A DNA stretch of 64,000 nucleotides from DASPSM01 sp963800135 (GTDB lineage Bacteria > Planctomycetota > Planctomycetia > Planctomycetales > Planctomycetaceae): the NCBI GenBank assembly GCA_963800135.1, contig CAWCZR010000007.1, forward strand, positions 496,001-560,000, in the 5' to 3' direction. The position numbers and the translations under genes are program-made. Position 1 is the first letter of the stretch, and each line of letters begins with the position of its first letter. Positions 54,567-63,474 of the stretch are shown piece after piece. A model generated the notes under the pieces. That model saw only the letters and a list, made by a program, of their open reading frames with translations. It was not told the origin of the DNA and did no database searches.

Positions 54567-56504
54567 TCAGTCGCCGGTCAAGGAGCTCCAAACGCGGCGG
54601 AAGAAGCCGGGTTGTTGCGAGTCCGCGGAGGCCGGCGGCACTGGATTGGTGGTCGGCGGCGTGTAGGGGTAGCGGGCCGTCGAATTCGGCTGTGTCGCCG
54701 ACGACGACTGCGAAGCGGCTGGCGCGGCGTTGGTCGCGGGCGGGTTCGGAGCGGGCCCCGCGGTGGCCGAGCCGACGCCACCCCAACCAAAGGTTCCGTT
54801 CCCGGTCGACTGCGACGGCGGGGCCGGATCGCTTTCCGGCCAATGAACCTTAGCCCCCTGTGTCTGCGGACCCCCAACCGCTTGCATAACGCCTCCGGGC
54901 GCGGCGGCGGACCGACTTGCGGCATCGTTCGGCGGGTTGAGCGCGGCGACGGGCGGGTTCGCCACTTCGGTCGACATCACCGGAAGCGGACGGTCCAGCG
55001 ACAAAGCCGGGTGCAACGGGACTTCGTCGGGCAGCATTTCGCGGAGCGAGTTCTCGGCCGCCGTGCTCTTCTTGGTCGACGTCGCTTCGTCGCCGAAATA
55101 AGGATCGTGCAGCGGCTTGAGGACAGCGTCGCGGTCGTCGACCACGGGATTAGGAATGTACGAAGGAAAACCGGCACGAGGCATGCCGGGCTGCGGGGGC
55201 AATGGTCCGCCGGCTATCGGTTCGGCACCGATCGTCGAGCCGACAGTCGGCAGGGGCAGCGGCGACGGCGCGTTCGGATGCATCACGCGGAGCGCCCCTT
55301 GAATCCGCAGGCGGGCCAAATCGTCGCGGCCGGCGTGCAGATCGTCGACCGCCTCCTGCAACATCTGTTCGGCGCGATGGCGGTCTGCTAACTCCGAGGC
55401 TTGTGCGGTGGGGGCGCTCGGCGTTGCCGCAGCGGGTGCTGCGGTCGTTGCGCGTGACAGGGGCGCCGGCGGTTGTGCGGCGGCAACCGCTGACGGCGGC
55501 AGAGCAGCGCTTGATGCCGATTTCGGGGCCATCTGGTTCGGAAACATCTGATTCGGTGACATCTGGGCTGGCGAACCGCCCGATGACGTCTGCCATGGCG
55601 ACGACGGCGACATTGGCGACGCCGCCATTGCCGATCGCAACGCCGGTGACTGTGACAACTGTGTCTGTGACAACTGCGACTGTGACTTCGTCGCCGGCGT
55701 CGTTTCCGTCTCGAGTCGCCGGCGTGCCCGGGCGATGCCGACTTCCGTAAGCAGGTATTCCGGCTGGTATTCGAGTTTGCCGAACGTCGCGTGGAGAGCC
55801 AGGGAGGCCCGCGCGTAACGCTCGGCGTCGCCCAGCCGGTGTTCGTCGAGTGCTTGTAAGCCCTGGTCGAGCATCGTCACCGCGCGGGCTTTGAGACGCT
55901 GCTCGGGTGTGGGCGCGGCGGGGACGCGGGGACGCGCGGGCGGCTCGACAGCCGGCGCCACCGGAATGCCTTGTGTCGCGGTGCTCGGCTCGTTGTCGGT
56001 TGCAGACGAATTGCTGGACGTCCCCCCGGCACTGGGGAGCCAGGTCTTCGGATGGCTGAAGGGATCGGTCAGCGTGAAGTTTGGGTCGCTGGCGGTCGCC
56101 GTCTTGGGGGCCTGCACTTGGCGTTCAGCCGGTTGGGGTGACGGCGTTGGAGCCTGGTTCTCCGTCTGTTGGCCGGAGGAAGCCGGAGCCAGAAATTCGC
56201 TCGAACGCTCGCGCCGCTCGACTTCGGCCAGCACGTGTTCCGGCCGCACGTCAAACAGACTGTAGGTCGCATGCAGACCGTCCGCCTGTTTCGCCAATTG
56301 GCGTGCCGCATCGAATCGATTGGCGTGCAGCTCGGCATTGGCGCGTCGGAGCAGCTCGAGCGCCTGACGCCGCTGGTCGGTGTCTCCGATCTGGGGCGCC
56401 CGGTCGTCGTCCGCGGCGAACGAATCCCCGCCGCTGGCCCACCAAAGCGTGGCCATTAGCCCCAACGAGCCGACAAACGCGAGCGTAAGCCATTTCGATC
56501 TCAC
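54567..56504 (-). CDS. Membrane-anchored Pro/Ser/Ala-rich protein with three helical repeats
   Basis: GTG 56504 with GGAGGG upstream was chosen; the frame also extends to 56537. A membrane helix (LTLAFVGSLGLMATLWWASG) is followed by three copies of a ~45-residue helical unit separated by long low-complexity linkers: LELLRRANAELHANRFDAARQLAKQADGLHATYSLF, then MLDQGLQALDEHRLGDAERYARASLALHATFG, then MLQEAVDDLHAGRDDLARLRIQGALRVMH. The first two are followed by a P-E-(H/Y)-(V/L)-L motif. The units resemble TPR-like pairs found in planctomycete secretion-associated proteins, but no domain call is firm. Confidence 0.62.
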   Translation of the reverse strand: MRSKWLTLAFVGSLGLMATLWWASGGDSFAADDDRAPQIGDTDQRRQALELLRRANAELHANRFDAARQLAKQADGLHATYSLFDVRPEHVLAEVERRERSSEFLAPASSGQQTENQAPTPSPQPAERQVQAPKTATASDPNFTLTDPFSHPKTWLPSAGGTSSNSSATDNEPSTATQGIPVAPAVEPPARPRVPAAPTPEQRLKARAVTMLDQGLQALDEHRLGDAERYARASLALHATFGKLEYQPEYLLTEVGIARARRRLETETTPATKSQSQLSQTQLSQSPALRSAMAASPMSPSSPWQTSSGGSPAQMSPNQMFPNQMAPKSASSAALPPSAVAAAQPPAPLSRATTAAPAAATPSAPTAQASELADRHRAEQMLQEAVDDLHAGRDDLARLRIQGALRVMHPNAPSPLPLPTVGSTIGAEPIAGGPLPPQPGMPRAGFPSYIPNPVVDDRDAVLKPLHDPYFGDEATSTKKSTAAENSLREMLPDEVPLHPALSLDRPLPVMSTEVANPPVAALNPPNDAASRSAAAPGGVMQAVGGPQTQGAKVHWPESDPAPPSQSTGNGTFGWGGVGSATAGPAPNPPATNAAPAASQSSSATQPNSTARYPYTPPTTNPVPPASADSQQPGFFRRVWSSLTGD

Positions 56505-56847
56505 GGGAGTCCCTCCGCGACGACGATGCTGTGGCAATTCCTCACACGGGCAACCGGCCCTGTTTGCCCGCGTGCGGTTTCGCGCAAGATTTACGTCTTG
56601 GGAATAGCCTGTAAGATTTATCGGTTCTATTGATTGCGCCGATTGAGCCTGACCCTGGGGTTCCGAGCCTTCCCGAACGCCTGTTCACAAAGTCGGGCAG
56701 GGCCGCAAACTATTTCCGCGTAATTAGTTGCAACTGCCAGTGACTCACCGTTCGCGCCGGAACTGATCGTAAAACGGTCTAATGCTCCGGCGTCCAAAAA
56801 CTAGACGTTCGTCAGCCCTGATTCGCCAAGCAGAGAACTGAACTCTT
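56505..56847. other. Divergent promoter region, 340 bases
   Basis: AT-richer than its surroundings and located between divergent genes, so it probably holds two promoters. CAAGATTTACGTCTTG near 56583 is a partial palindrome (CAAGA..TCTTG). No consensus box was convincing. Confidence 0.4.
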
Positions 56848-58317
56848 ATGAAGCCTCGCGGACTGGGACTCTTGGGCTGTTTAGGGTTGGTTGCCAGCGT
56901 TTGCCTACTGACGCTGCCGGGCTGCGAAGATCAACCCGACAAGGCTCGTGCCCCCGCGCATCCGTTTTCGGGCCAAACGGTCACCGTCGCCTTCCCGGCC
57001 GGGCTTGGCTTCGGCGATTCGTGGCGGGCGGCTCTCGACGAATGGTCCGAGCAGACCGGGGCAAAGTGCAAACTGGCTGAGTACAACCGCGCGGGCGGCG
57101 GTCTCAAGGAATTGCCGGCGGGCGACGTTCTCGTCCTGCCTTTTGCCGATCTGCCGACGATCGATGCCGTTAATAAACTGGCTCGGATTCCCGAGGGCAC
57201 GCAGGCCGGAGAAACCCCCGGCGATTGGATCGACTTCTTCCCCGGCCTGCGCGACCGCGTGCTGACGATCAGCGGGCGGCCGACGCTTGTGCCGATTTCC
57301 ACCCCGGTGCTGGCCTGTTATCTGCGCAGCGACTTGCTCACGAAAGCGGGACTCAAGCCGCCGCAGACTTGGGACGACTACCGGACGCTGCTCGACACGT
57401 TGCCCAAATGGGCACCCGGACTGACGGCCGTCGAACCCTGGGCGCCCGAGTTCCGCTCGACCGTGTTTCTGGCCCGGGCCCTGCCCGATGTGATGAAGCC
57501 GGGCAACTATTCGGTCTACTTCGATATCGACACGGGCGCCCCGCTGATCGACTCGCCGGGGTTCGCGCGGGCACTCGAAACATCGCTGGCTCAGGTGCCC
57601 AAACTGTCGCCCGACTCGTTGAAGCTCGGCCCGGCCGAGTGTCGTCGCTTGGTGTTCACCGGCAAGGCGGCGATGGCCCTCGCGTTCGAGTCTGGCCGCG
57701 CCGACGAAAAGCCGACCGAGCGGGCGGCGGGCGTGTCGCTGACGTTCGTCCGGCTGCCCGGCGTCCGCCAAATCTACGATCGGCAAACGAAGAGCTGGGA
57801 GCCTCCGCCCAACGGCGAGATCAACTACGCGACGCTGGCCCCCATTGGTGGGCTGGCAATGGCCGTCGCCAAGTCGACCCCCGCCGACCGCGCGGAAGCC
57901 GCGTGGAACCTCGTCAACTTTCTGGGCGTCGAGCGTTTTCAACAGGCGCTCGCCAATGTGCCCAAGACCGTCTCCCGCGAGACCCAACTGGCCAAGGCCA
58001 TCGATTGGTCGGGCCCCGAGTTACGAACCGACGAGGTCTACAGCTATCTGGGAGTGACCGCCGAAAGCTTGCGCACGGCCAACCTGTCTCCCGAATTGCC
58101 GGTTGTCGGGCGGACCGAATTTCGCCAGTCGGTGACCGACGGCATCACGTCCGCCCTGGAGAAGAAGGCGACGCCCGAAGCCGCCCTCGCCGAGGTCGGC
58201 AATCGCTGGAAAGCAATTTCGTCAGCCTTCGGCGTCGAGCGGGTCCGCGACAGTTATCGGGCGTGCCTCGGCCTGCGGCCCGTGTTGAAGCTTCCCGATA
58301 TTGCCCCGCATCGCTGA
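56848..58317 (+). CDS. Lipoprotein extracellular solute-binding protein (family 1-like)
   Basis: The product is 489 residues. Lipobox LTLPGC (cysteine about residue 26) follows a hydrophobic leader. VTVAFPAGLGFGDSWRAALDEWSEQTGAKCKLAEYN is the first lobe of a periplasmic binding fold; VPISTPVLACYLRSDLLTKAGLKPPQTWDDYRTLLDTLPKW is the typical hinge passage of sugar-binding ABC components. A membrane transporter is not next to it. The cyclic N-terminal lipid would tether it to a membrane. Ligand unknown. Confidence 0.85.
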   Translation: MKPRGLGLLGCLGLVASVCLLTLPGCEDQPDKARAPAHPFSGQTVTVAFPAGLGFGDSWRAALDEWSEQTGAKCKLAEYNRAGGGLKELPAGDVLVLPFADLPTIDAVNKLARIPEGTQAGETPGDWIDFFPGLRDRVLTISGRPTLVPISTPVLACYLRSDLLTKAGLKPPQTWDDYRTLLDTLPKWAPGLTAVEPWAPEFRSTVFLARALPDVMKPGNYSVYFDIDTGAPLIDSPGFARALETSLAQVPKLSPDSLKLGPAECRRLVFTGKAAMALAFESGRADEKPTERAAGVSLTFVRLPGVRQIYDRQTKSWEPPPNGEINYATLAPIGGLAMAVAKSTPADRAEAAWNLVNFLGVERFQQALANVPKTVSRETQLAKAIDWSGPELRTDEVYSYLGVTAESLRTANLSPELPVVGRTEFRQSVTDGITSALEKKATPEAALAEVGNRWKAISSAFGVERVRDSYRACLGLRPVLKLPDIAPHR

Positions 58318-58327
58318 GGTGTCGACC

Positions 58328-58802
58328 ATGAGCACGATCGAAGTCAGTCGCATTGCCCTGCTCTCGCAAGAGGCCTTCGATGGCGAACCGTGGTACGGCA
58401 CCTCGTTGTGCAAACTGCTCGAGGGGGTGACGGCCGAACGCGCGGCGGCCCACCCGATTCCCGGAGCCCACTGCATCTGGGAGGAAGTGATGCACGCCAT
58501 TACCTGGCGGACCGTCGCGATTCGACTCCTTAGCGGCGGGACGATTGCCCCCGTCACGTTCGAGGAAAACTGGCCCAAAGTCCCGGACAGCCCGTCGGCC
58601 GCGGCCTGGCAAGAAACGCTCGACGAGCTGGCCCGCACGCAGGGGCATCTCGATGCCGCGATTGTCGCGCGTAACGGACGAACGCCTGCCTGAGAAAGTC
58701 CCCAAAAATAAATTCTCGCTCTATGTGCTGGCGCATGGCATCATCCAACACGACGCCTATCACGCGGGGCAGATCGCGCTCTTGAAAAACGCCTTGGCCT
58801 GA
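58328..58802 (+). CDS. DinB-family protein (one frame break)
   Basis: Starts at ATG 58328 (MSTIEVSRIALLSQEAFDGE), 8 bases after the binding-protein gene. The four-helix DinB fold shows WYGTSLCKLLEGVTAERA, HCIWEEVMHAITWR (first His metal ligand), and, after a break near 58670, ERLPEKVPKNKFSLYVLAHGIIQHDAYHAGQIALLKNALA with the H-x3-H ligands in HDAYHAGQ. Most bind a divalent metal and act as thiol transferases of unknown role. Likely co-transcribed with the upstream lipoprotein. Confidence 0.8.
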
Positions 58803-58855
58803 GCGCCCCCGGGCAGCACTCGCCGGCGTCGGAATTCCGAATCGAACGCCGCTGC

Positions 58856-59557
58856 TCAGGCGCTCGTCTTCACCGATGGCTGTGCCACACCCGGCTTGGC
58901 CGGCGCAGGCGTCAGCTCAGCAGGCTTTGCAGGTTCCGACTTCAGCTCGCTCGTTTTCGGCGTTTCCGGCTTCAACTCGCCACAATCTTCAATGATCACT
59001 TTGGCTCGTGGCTTGCCGCTTTGCGACCCGAGGTTTTCGATCTTGCTGACGACGTCCATGCCCTGGACGACCCGGCCGAAGACGACATAGTGGCCGTCCA
59101 GGTAGGAGAGCGACTTAGTCGGCCCCGTGCAGATGTAAAACTGCGAGCCGTCGGTATTCGGTCCCCGGTTGGCCATGCTCAGCACGCCGGTCGCGTGCTT
59201 CAGCTCGAAATTCTCGTCGTCGAAGCGATCGCCGTAGATCGACTTGCCGCCCTGTCCATTGAACTCGGTGAAGTCGCCGCCTTGGCACATGAACCCTGGA
59301 ATAATGCGGTGGAACGGGCTCCCCTTGAAGCCATAGCCTTTCTCGCCCGTGCACAGCGCCCGGAAATTCTCGGCCGTCTTCGGCACGACGTCCTGTCGCA
59401 ACTCGACGACGATTCGCCCGAGCTTCTTGCCGTTGGCCGTGATATCCAAATAGCAGCGCGGGTGCGGCCCGGCTTCTTTTTCTTTCGCCGCAGCGCTACA
59501 GCCCGAAGCCAGAACCAAACCGCACAGGGCTACAAAAGTCGACGAGCACCGACGCAT
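58856..59557 (-). CDS. Lipoprotein cyclophilin-type peptidyl-prolyl isomerase
   Basis: ATG 59557 (MRRCSSTFVALCGLVLASGC) gives a lipobox LASGC. The cyclophilin core is complete: VPKTAENFRALCTGEKGYGFKGSPFHRIIPGFMCQGGDFTEFNG, GVLSMANRGPNTDGSQFYICTG and YLDGHYVVFGRVVQGMDVV. It has catalytic Arg in HRIIPGF and the F/M/Q substrate pocket. The C-terminus is a Lys/Pro-rich tail. It catalyses proline cis-trans isomerisation in the envelope. It overlaps no neighbour and points toward the DinB gene. Confidence 0.93.
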   Translation of the reverse strand: MRRCSSTFVALCGLVLASGCSAAAKEKEAGPHPRCYLDITANGKKLGRIVVELRQDVVPKTAENFRALCTGEKGYGFKGSPFHRIIPGFMCQGGDFTEFNGQGGKSIYGDRFDDENFELKHATGVLSMANRGPNTDGSQFYICTGPTKSLSYLDGHYVVFGRVVQGMDVVSKIENLGSQSGKPRAKVIIEDCGELKPETPKTSELKSEPAKPAELTPAPAKPGVAQPSVKTSA

Positions 59558-59756
59558 CCCAATCTCCAATTCCGAAGTCATCCGTTGCCACAACTCTCTC
59601 CGCGCATTCTAGCCCCTCCTTTCGCGCAGGGGCAACGCCCCTGCACCTGGGGCGGATCGGCTTGGGTTGGCGTGGACGGTCGTTTGCCGCGGCTTGTCTT
59701 GGGGCGAAGGCTCGAAAAGCGCGCTTCGTTGCGCAGTCTCACCCAAGGACCAGACG

Positions 59757-61127
59757 TCACACGCCAAGGAGCGCTTTGATGCGGTGTTTGCGAATGGCGG
59801 CAGTCAACAGGCCGTGGTCTCGCGTGGTTTGATCGGCGTACAGAACGGCGAATTTGGCGATGGCTCGGTCGAGACGGTCGGATTCGCCGCAATAGGAGGA
59901 CAGCGCCACCGGATCGCCGGTGCGGGCGTGCCCCTTCGCCAGAATTCGCCCGCAGAGGGCCGCGTACTCGCACAGCGTCGGACCGTGCAGTTCGGCAGCG
60001 TCCAACCGAGCTTTGTGGTCAGCCAGTTGCCGCACCAGGAAGTGGTGCTGGCCGATCGTCGTCCAGCCCAAGAGCGGGTCCGACTCGGTCTGCAAGCGAT
60101 GCTGGCCCTCGGCGACGCGTCGTCCCTGGTGAGCGGGAACTTGTACGTTGGCGAGATAGGCCGCGGCGCACGCCTCCCGCGCCTCCTTCACCTGCAGCAC
60201 GATCGCGTCGTCGCGTTTTTTGCCCAGGCACAGCACGAGGTAGTTTCGCAGGGCCACGCTCCCCGTCCCGGCGACTTTGAATCCGACCTGGACCGGATGG
60301 TAGGCATCGAAGACGAGCTGGCGATCGGGCCCCAGCGTCTCGCGGTACTCGGCCAGCGACGCGATCACATCACGGACGACACTGCCCGAAACGCGCCGCA
60401 GCAGCGGCGGATCCTCGCGAAAACGCGGCGCAGGGGCTCGGTGGGATCGTGTGGACGGGCGGCCGTTTGTGCAGTCCGTATATTTCTCCAGCACGTATTG
60501 CGAAGTGACCCGCTCCGCCTTCGCCAAGACTTTGCGGACTAGCGGGACCTGACTGCGACGGCGGATCTCATACTTGGCCAGCTCGAACACCGACAGCTTC
60601 GAGAATTCGCAGACGGCCCGACGATATTCGGCAACAAACGAAAGCACCGCGTCGCGGCAGCCGGACTCGCTTTCCCGCGCGACCCGTGCCGCCAGCACCA
60701 GGCTGGTCGCCATTCGTTTGACGTCCCATTCCCAGGGGCCGGGCATCGACTCGTCAAAGTCGTTGAGGTCGAACACCAAATGCCCGTCGGGGGCCGCGAA
60801 CGCGCCGAGGTTGCCGACGTGCGCGTCGCCGCACATTTGCACGTTCAGCCCGGTCGTCGGCCACTGTGACAAGTCGAACGCCATCAGTGCCGCCGCCCCG
60901 CGCAAAAAGCCGAACGGAGACGCCGCCATGCGGCCCATCTTGATCGGCAAAAGGGCCTTCAAACGCTGCTGGTTGATGCGGGCCAGCATTTCGAGCGTAT
61001 GGGGACGATTGGCCGCCGGTTCCCAGTCGCCCAGCGCCGTGCGGCCAATCACCTTCCGCAGGCCGCGGCCATGGTCCTTTCGCTCGCGAATTGTGGGGAT
61101 CAGAAAGCGTCGGCCGTTTTCGAGCAC
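59757..61127 (-). CDS. DUF2252 protein
   Basis: The product is 456 residues from GTG 61127 (GGTAGG upstream). It shows GRTALGDWEPAANRPHTLEML, MAASPFGFLRGAAALMAFDL, VQMCGDAHVGNLGAFAAPDGHLVFDLNDFDES and DVKRMATSL, the complete DUF2252 signature. GDAHVGN and the downstream N-D-F-D resemble the catalytic loop of kinase-like folds (aminoglycoside phosphotransferase type), but the activity is unproven. No operon partner is obvious; the DUF1810 gene upstream is a separate frame with only 58 bases between. Confidence 0.88.
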   Translation of the reverse strand: MLENGRRFLIPTIRERKDHGRGLRKVIGRTALGDWEPAANRPHTLEMLARINQQRLKALLPIKMGRMAASPFGFLRGAAALMAFDLSQWPTTGLNVQMCGDAHVGNLGAFAAPDGHLVFDLNDFDESMPGPWEWDVKRMATSLVLAARVARESESGCRDAVLSFVAEYRRAVCEFSKLSVFELAKYEIRRRSQVPLVRKVLAKAERVTSQYVLEKYTDCTNGRPSTRSHRAPAPRFREDPPLLRRVSGSVVRDVIASLAEYRETLGPDRQLVFDAYHPVQVGFKVAGTGSVALRNYLVLCLGKKRDDAIVLQVKEAREACAAAYLANVQVPAHQGRRVAEGQHRLQTESDPLLGWTTIGQHHFLVRQLADHKARLDAAELHGPTLCEYAALCGRILAKGHARTGDPVALSSYCGESDRLDRAIAKFAVLYADQTTRDHGLLTAAIRKHRIKALLGV

Positions 61128-61185
61128 GGAACCTACCTTTGGTCATTGGGAACGAGTTTTGGCCCGAGTCGGATCCCTTCCCCGA

Positions 61186-61638
61186 TTACGCTCCGTCAGT
61201 CGCGACGCCCATCAGGCGCAACGTCTTTTGGTCACGATCGCCTTCGAAGTACTTGTCGAGCAAACGATGAAACACCGATCCACGCGGTGAGATCTGGGCA
61301 AACAAAGTCGCGCACGATTTGAGCTTGAGATCGTCCGGAGAGCCGAAGATCGTGTGCGCCGATCGTCCCTCGATCTTGAGTGCGGCTTCGCAGCACTCGA
61401 TGAGCCGCGGACCAAGGACGGGATGCGCGAGGTAGGCCTTGGCCTCGGCCACGCTCTTGATCGAGTATTTCTTCGACGTCGAGCTTTGCCCCAAGCCCTC
61501 GAACTGCGGAAAGATATACCAAATCCAATGGGACCGTTTTTGACCCCACTGGATTTCTTCGAGCGCCCGCGCATAGTCGCTGTCTTGAGCGCGCACAAAG
61601 CGGTTCAAATCGTGAGGATCGCTGGAACCTTCCGACAC
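61186..61638 (-). CDS. DUF1810 protein
   Basis: The product is 150 residues from GTG 61638 (SEGSSDPHDLNRFVRAQDSD). RFVRAQDSDYARALEEIQWGQKRSHWIWYIFPQ and SIKSVAEAKAYLAHPVLGPRL are diagnostic of DUF1810. A longer frame to 61764 would begin inside a dispersed repeat, so it was shortened; ATG 61704 is another option. Function unknown in the family. The gene lies between DUF2252 and the repeat. Confidence 0.85.
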   Translation of the reverse strand: MSEGSSDPHDLNRFVRAQDSDYARALEEIQWGQKRSHWIWYIFPQFEGLGQSSTSKKYSIKSVAEAKAYLAHPVLGPRLIECCEAALKIEGRSAHTIFGSPDDLKLKSCATLFAQISPRGSVFHRLLDKYFEGDRDQKTLRLMGVATDGA

Positions 61639-61695
61639 GCGTTTTCCGCCTGCTTGCTGAGCTTTGTCCGGCCTGGCCGCTGGCACCACGAGTGG

Positions 61696-61771
61696 TCCGT
61701 CCATCGCTATCTGACAGGTATGGGTGCCATGCCCACCGAAACTGGTGGGCATGGCACCCGACATTTAGCGG
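61696..61771 (+). repeat. Dispersed palindromic repeat, short copy
   Basis: GGGTGCCATGCCCACC (61722-61737) and its perfect reverse complement (61744-61759) form a 16-bp stem around GAAACT. Flanks match the minus strand of 30441-30560. It separates the DUF1810 gene from the ABC permease gene, and could block read-through. Confidence 0.7.
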
Positions 61772-61812
61772 TAAACACACCACTAGTTTAACCGCTCGGG
61801 GAGGCGGCGGGG

Positions 61813-63474
61813 TCAGTTCGGTTGCGGAATACGGCCTAGGCGGCGGTCGAGGTTCCGCAGGCAATACTGCCGCAGCAGAAACCAAAGGCCCGCGTACAGG
61901 GCGAAGTGCCACAGAAAGGGCCGATCGCGTTCGAGGAGCCTGCCCGGCAAACCGGATGAATTTGTCGCCATCTTTTGGATCGCGGCCACCGCGTTGAGCG
62001 GGCTCAGCACCAGGACAAATTCTCTCACGGCCGGGCCATCGAGTTGAAACTGACTCAGGATGGCCAGCGCCACGGGTGGCGCCAGGGTCCAGATCGCCAG
62101 CGTCGAGACCGTCACCACGATGGCGATCAGTTGCGTTCGCATCCTGAGCCCGAATCCGGTCGCCAGCCATTTCACGCAGGGGAGATAGATGAGCGTGAGG
62201 ATTGCCAGGACCAGATACCGACCGGCCCCGGGCGATTTCCACCAGAACTGAAAACCGATGAAGCTGACCAAGGGCGCCAGGAGCACCAACATCAGGCGAT
62301 CGACGCCCGCCAGTTTTTGCTGCAGGATTTGGCGACCGGAAAGAGGCGCGGTCAACAGCACGGCGAGCGTCTGCCGCGAACGTTCCTGCGACACAATGCT
62401 CGCCGCAAACACGCCGACCAGCAGGACGGCGCTGACCCAGGTGATTGCGAGCACAATCACCAAGCCCTGTTCCTGGATGGCGGGCGCCGCTTTGAGGCGG
62501 ATCGCCGGCACCAGAATCACCACGGGCAGTTCCAACGCCAAGAGCACGCGTGCCAGATAGCGGGGTGTGCCGAAGGTGCGTTTGCGCGTCTCGCGCCAGC
62601 GGATCGGCTCGCTCGACGGCAGGCTCGCGCGGTCTCGCCAAACGACGATGCCGCCGGCCACGCCGTTGATCACCTCGAAGAAACGATCGATCTTTTGGAA
62701 AAGTGGTGGCACGCTCCGCGGCGCACTGGACGAGGCCCGCGCGGACAGAACGAATTCGGCAATCGAGAGGCAGGCGACCGTCGAGAAGAGGCAAAAACCG
62801 GCCGACGTGAGCGCGCCGATATCGACAACGTTGGTCGAGCCCGAGAGCGTGGCCACTGGGAACGTACAGCAGACGCCCGAACAAACCCACGGGAACAAAA
62901 GCGACCCGACATAAGTCGCCCCGAGCGCCTGCGCCGTCGTCGCCGACCAGCTCGAGCACATGATGCCGAACGCCCCCAACTCGAGGCACACAATCGTCAG
63001 CAAGGCAATGCCCAACAAGAGCTGACCCACCGTCACGCCGCCAAAGGTGTACGTGATCGCCAAAAGCGGGAACGACAAGAACACGAACGTCAGCACGGGA
63101 GCCATCCGACTCAAGTATTTCTGTAACACGATCTGCATCGGCGTCAGCGGGCTCAGCAAGAGCAGCACGAGCGTCTCTCGCTGCCTCTCGCCGGCAATTG
63201 CCCCGGCCGTCAGCAGCGGGATGACCAGATACATGGCGATCATCTGGAATAGGAGCAGAATCCCGAAATAGCTCGACCCGCGGCCGAGCGTCTGCCGGGC
63301 CGAAGCCCCCGTGCCGAGATTCGCGTAGAAGAGCACGACGGTCGACGTGAACAGCACCAGTCCGTAGGCGAAGCGAATGATGTAGGTCCGCCGTTGCGCG
63401 GCTTGCTCGGTCAGGTCCTTGACCAGCACCGGCAAACGGAGCGAGGCCAGCGGCAGCCGGCGCAACGCGGACAT
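61813..63474 (-). CDS. ABC-2-type transporter permease, fused two-half protein
   Basis: The product is 553 residues from ATG 63474, which overlaps the ATPase stop (TGATG). Two sets of about six membrane helices: IIRFAYGLVLFTSTVVLFY, IAMYLVIPLLTAGAIAGERQRETLVLLLLSPLTPMQIVLQKYL in the first half, and SIVSQERSRQTLAVLLTAPLSGRQILQQKL in the second. Both halves carry the E-R-x-R-x-T-L-x-x-L-L pattern of ABC-2 permeases, so it looks like an internal duplication. It partners with the ATPase to move a substrate across the inner membrane. Confidence 0.88.
   Translation of the reverse strand: MSALRRLPLASLRLPVLVKDLTEQAAQRRTYIIRFAYGLVLFTSTVVLFYANLGTGASARQTLGRGSSYFGILLLFQMIAMYLVIPLLTAGAIAGERQRETLVLLLLSPLTPMQIVLQKYLSRMAPVLTFVFLSFPLLAITYTFGGVTVGQLLLGIALLTIVCLELGAFGIMCSSWSATTAQALGATYVGSLLFPWVCSGVCCTFPVATLSGSTNVVDIGALTSAGFCLFSTVACLSIAEFVLSARASSSAPRSVPPLFQKIDRFFEVINGVAGGIVVWRDRASLPSSEPIRWRETRKRTFGTPRYLARVLLALELPVVILVPAIRLKAAPAIQEQGLVIVLAITWVSAVLLVGVFAASIVSQERSRQTLAVLLTAPLSGRQILQQKLAGVDRLMLVLLAPLVSFIGFQFWWKSPGAGRYLVLAILTLIYLPCVKWLATGFGLRMRTQLIAIVVTVSTLAIWTLAPPVALAILSQFQLDGPAVREFVLVLSPLNAVAAIQKMATNSSGLPGRLLERDRPFLWHFALYAGLWFLLRQYCLRNLDRRLGRIPQPN

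Noticed and set aside
61232..63126. Long open frames overlapping the ABC permease and DUF1810 genes
   Set aside because: Both strands are open because of GC content; only the minus-strand permease frame encodes membrane helices.
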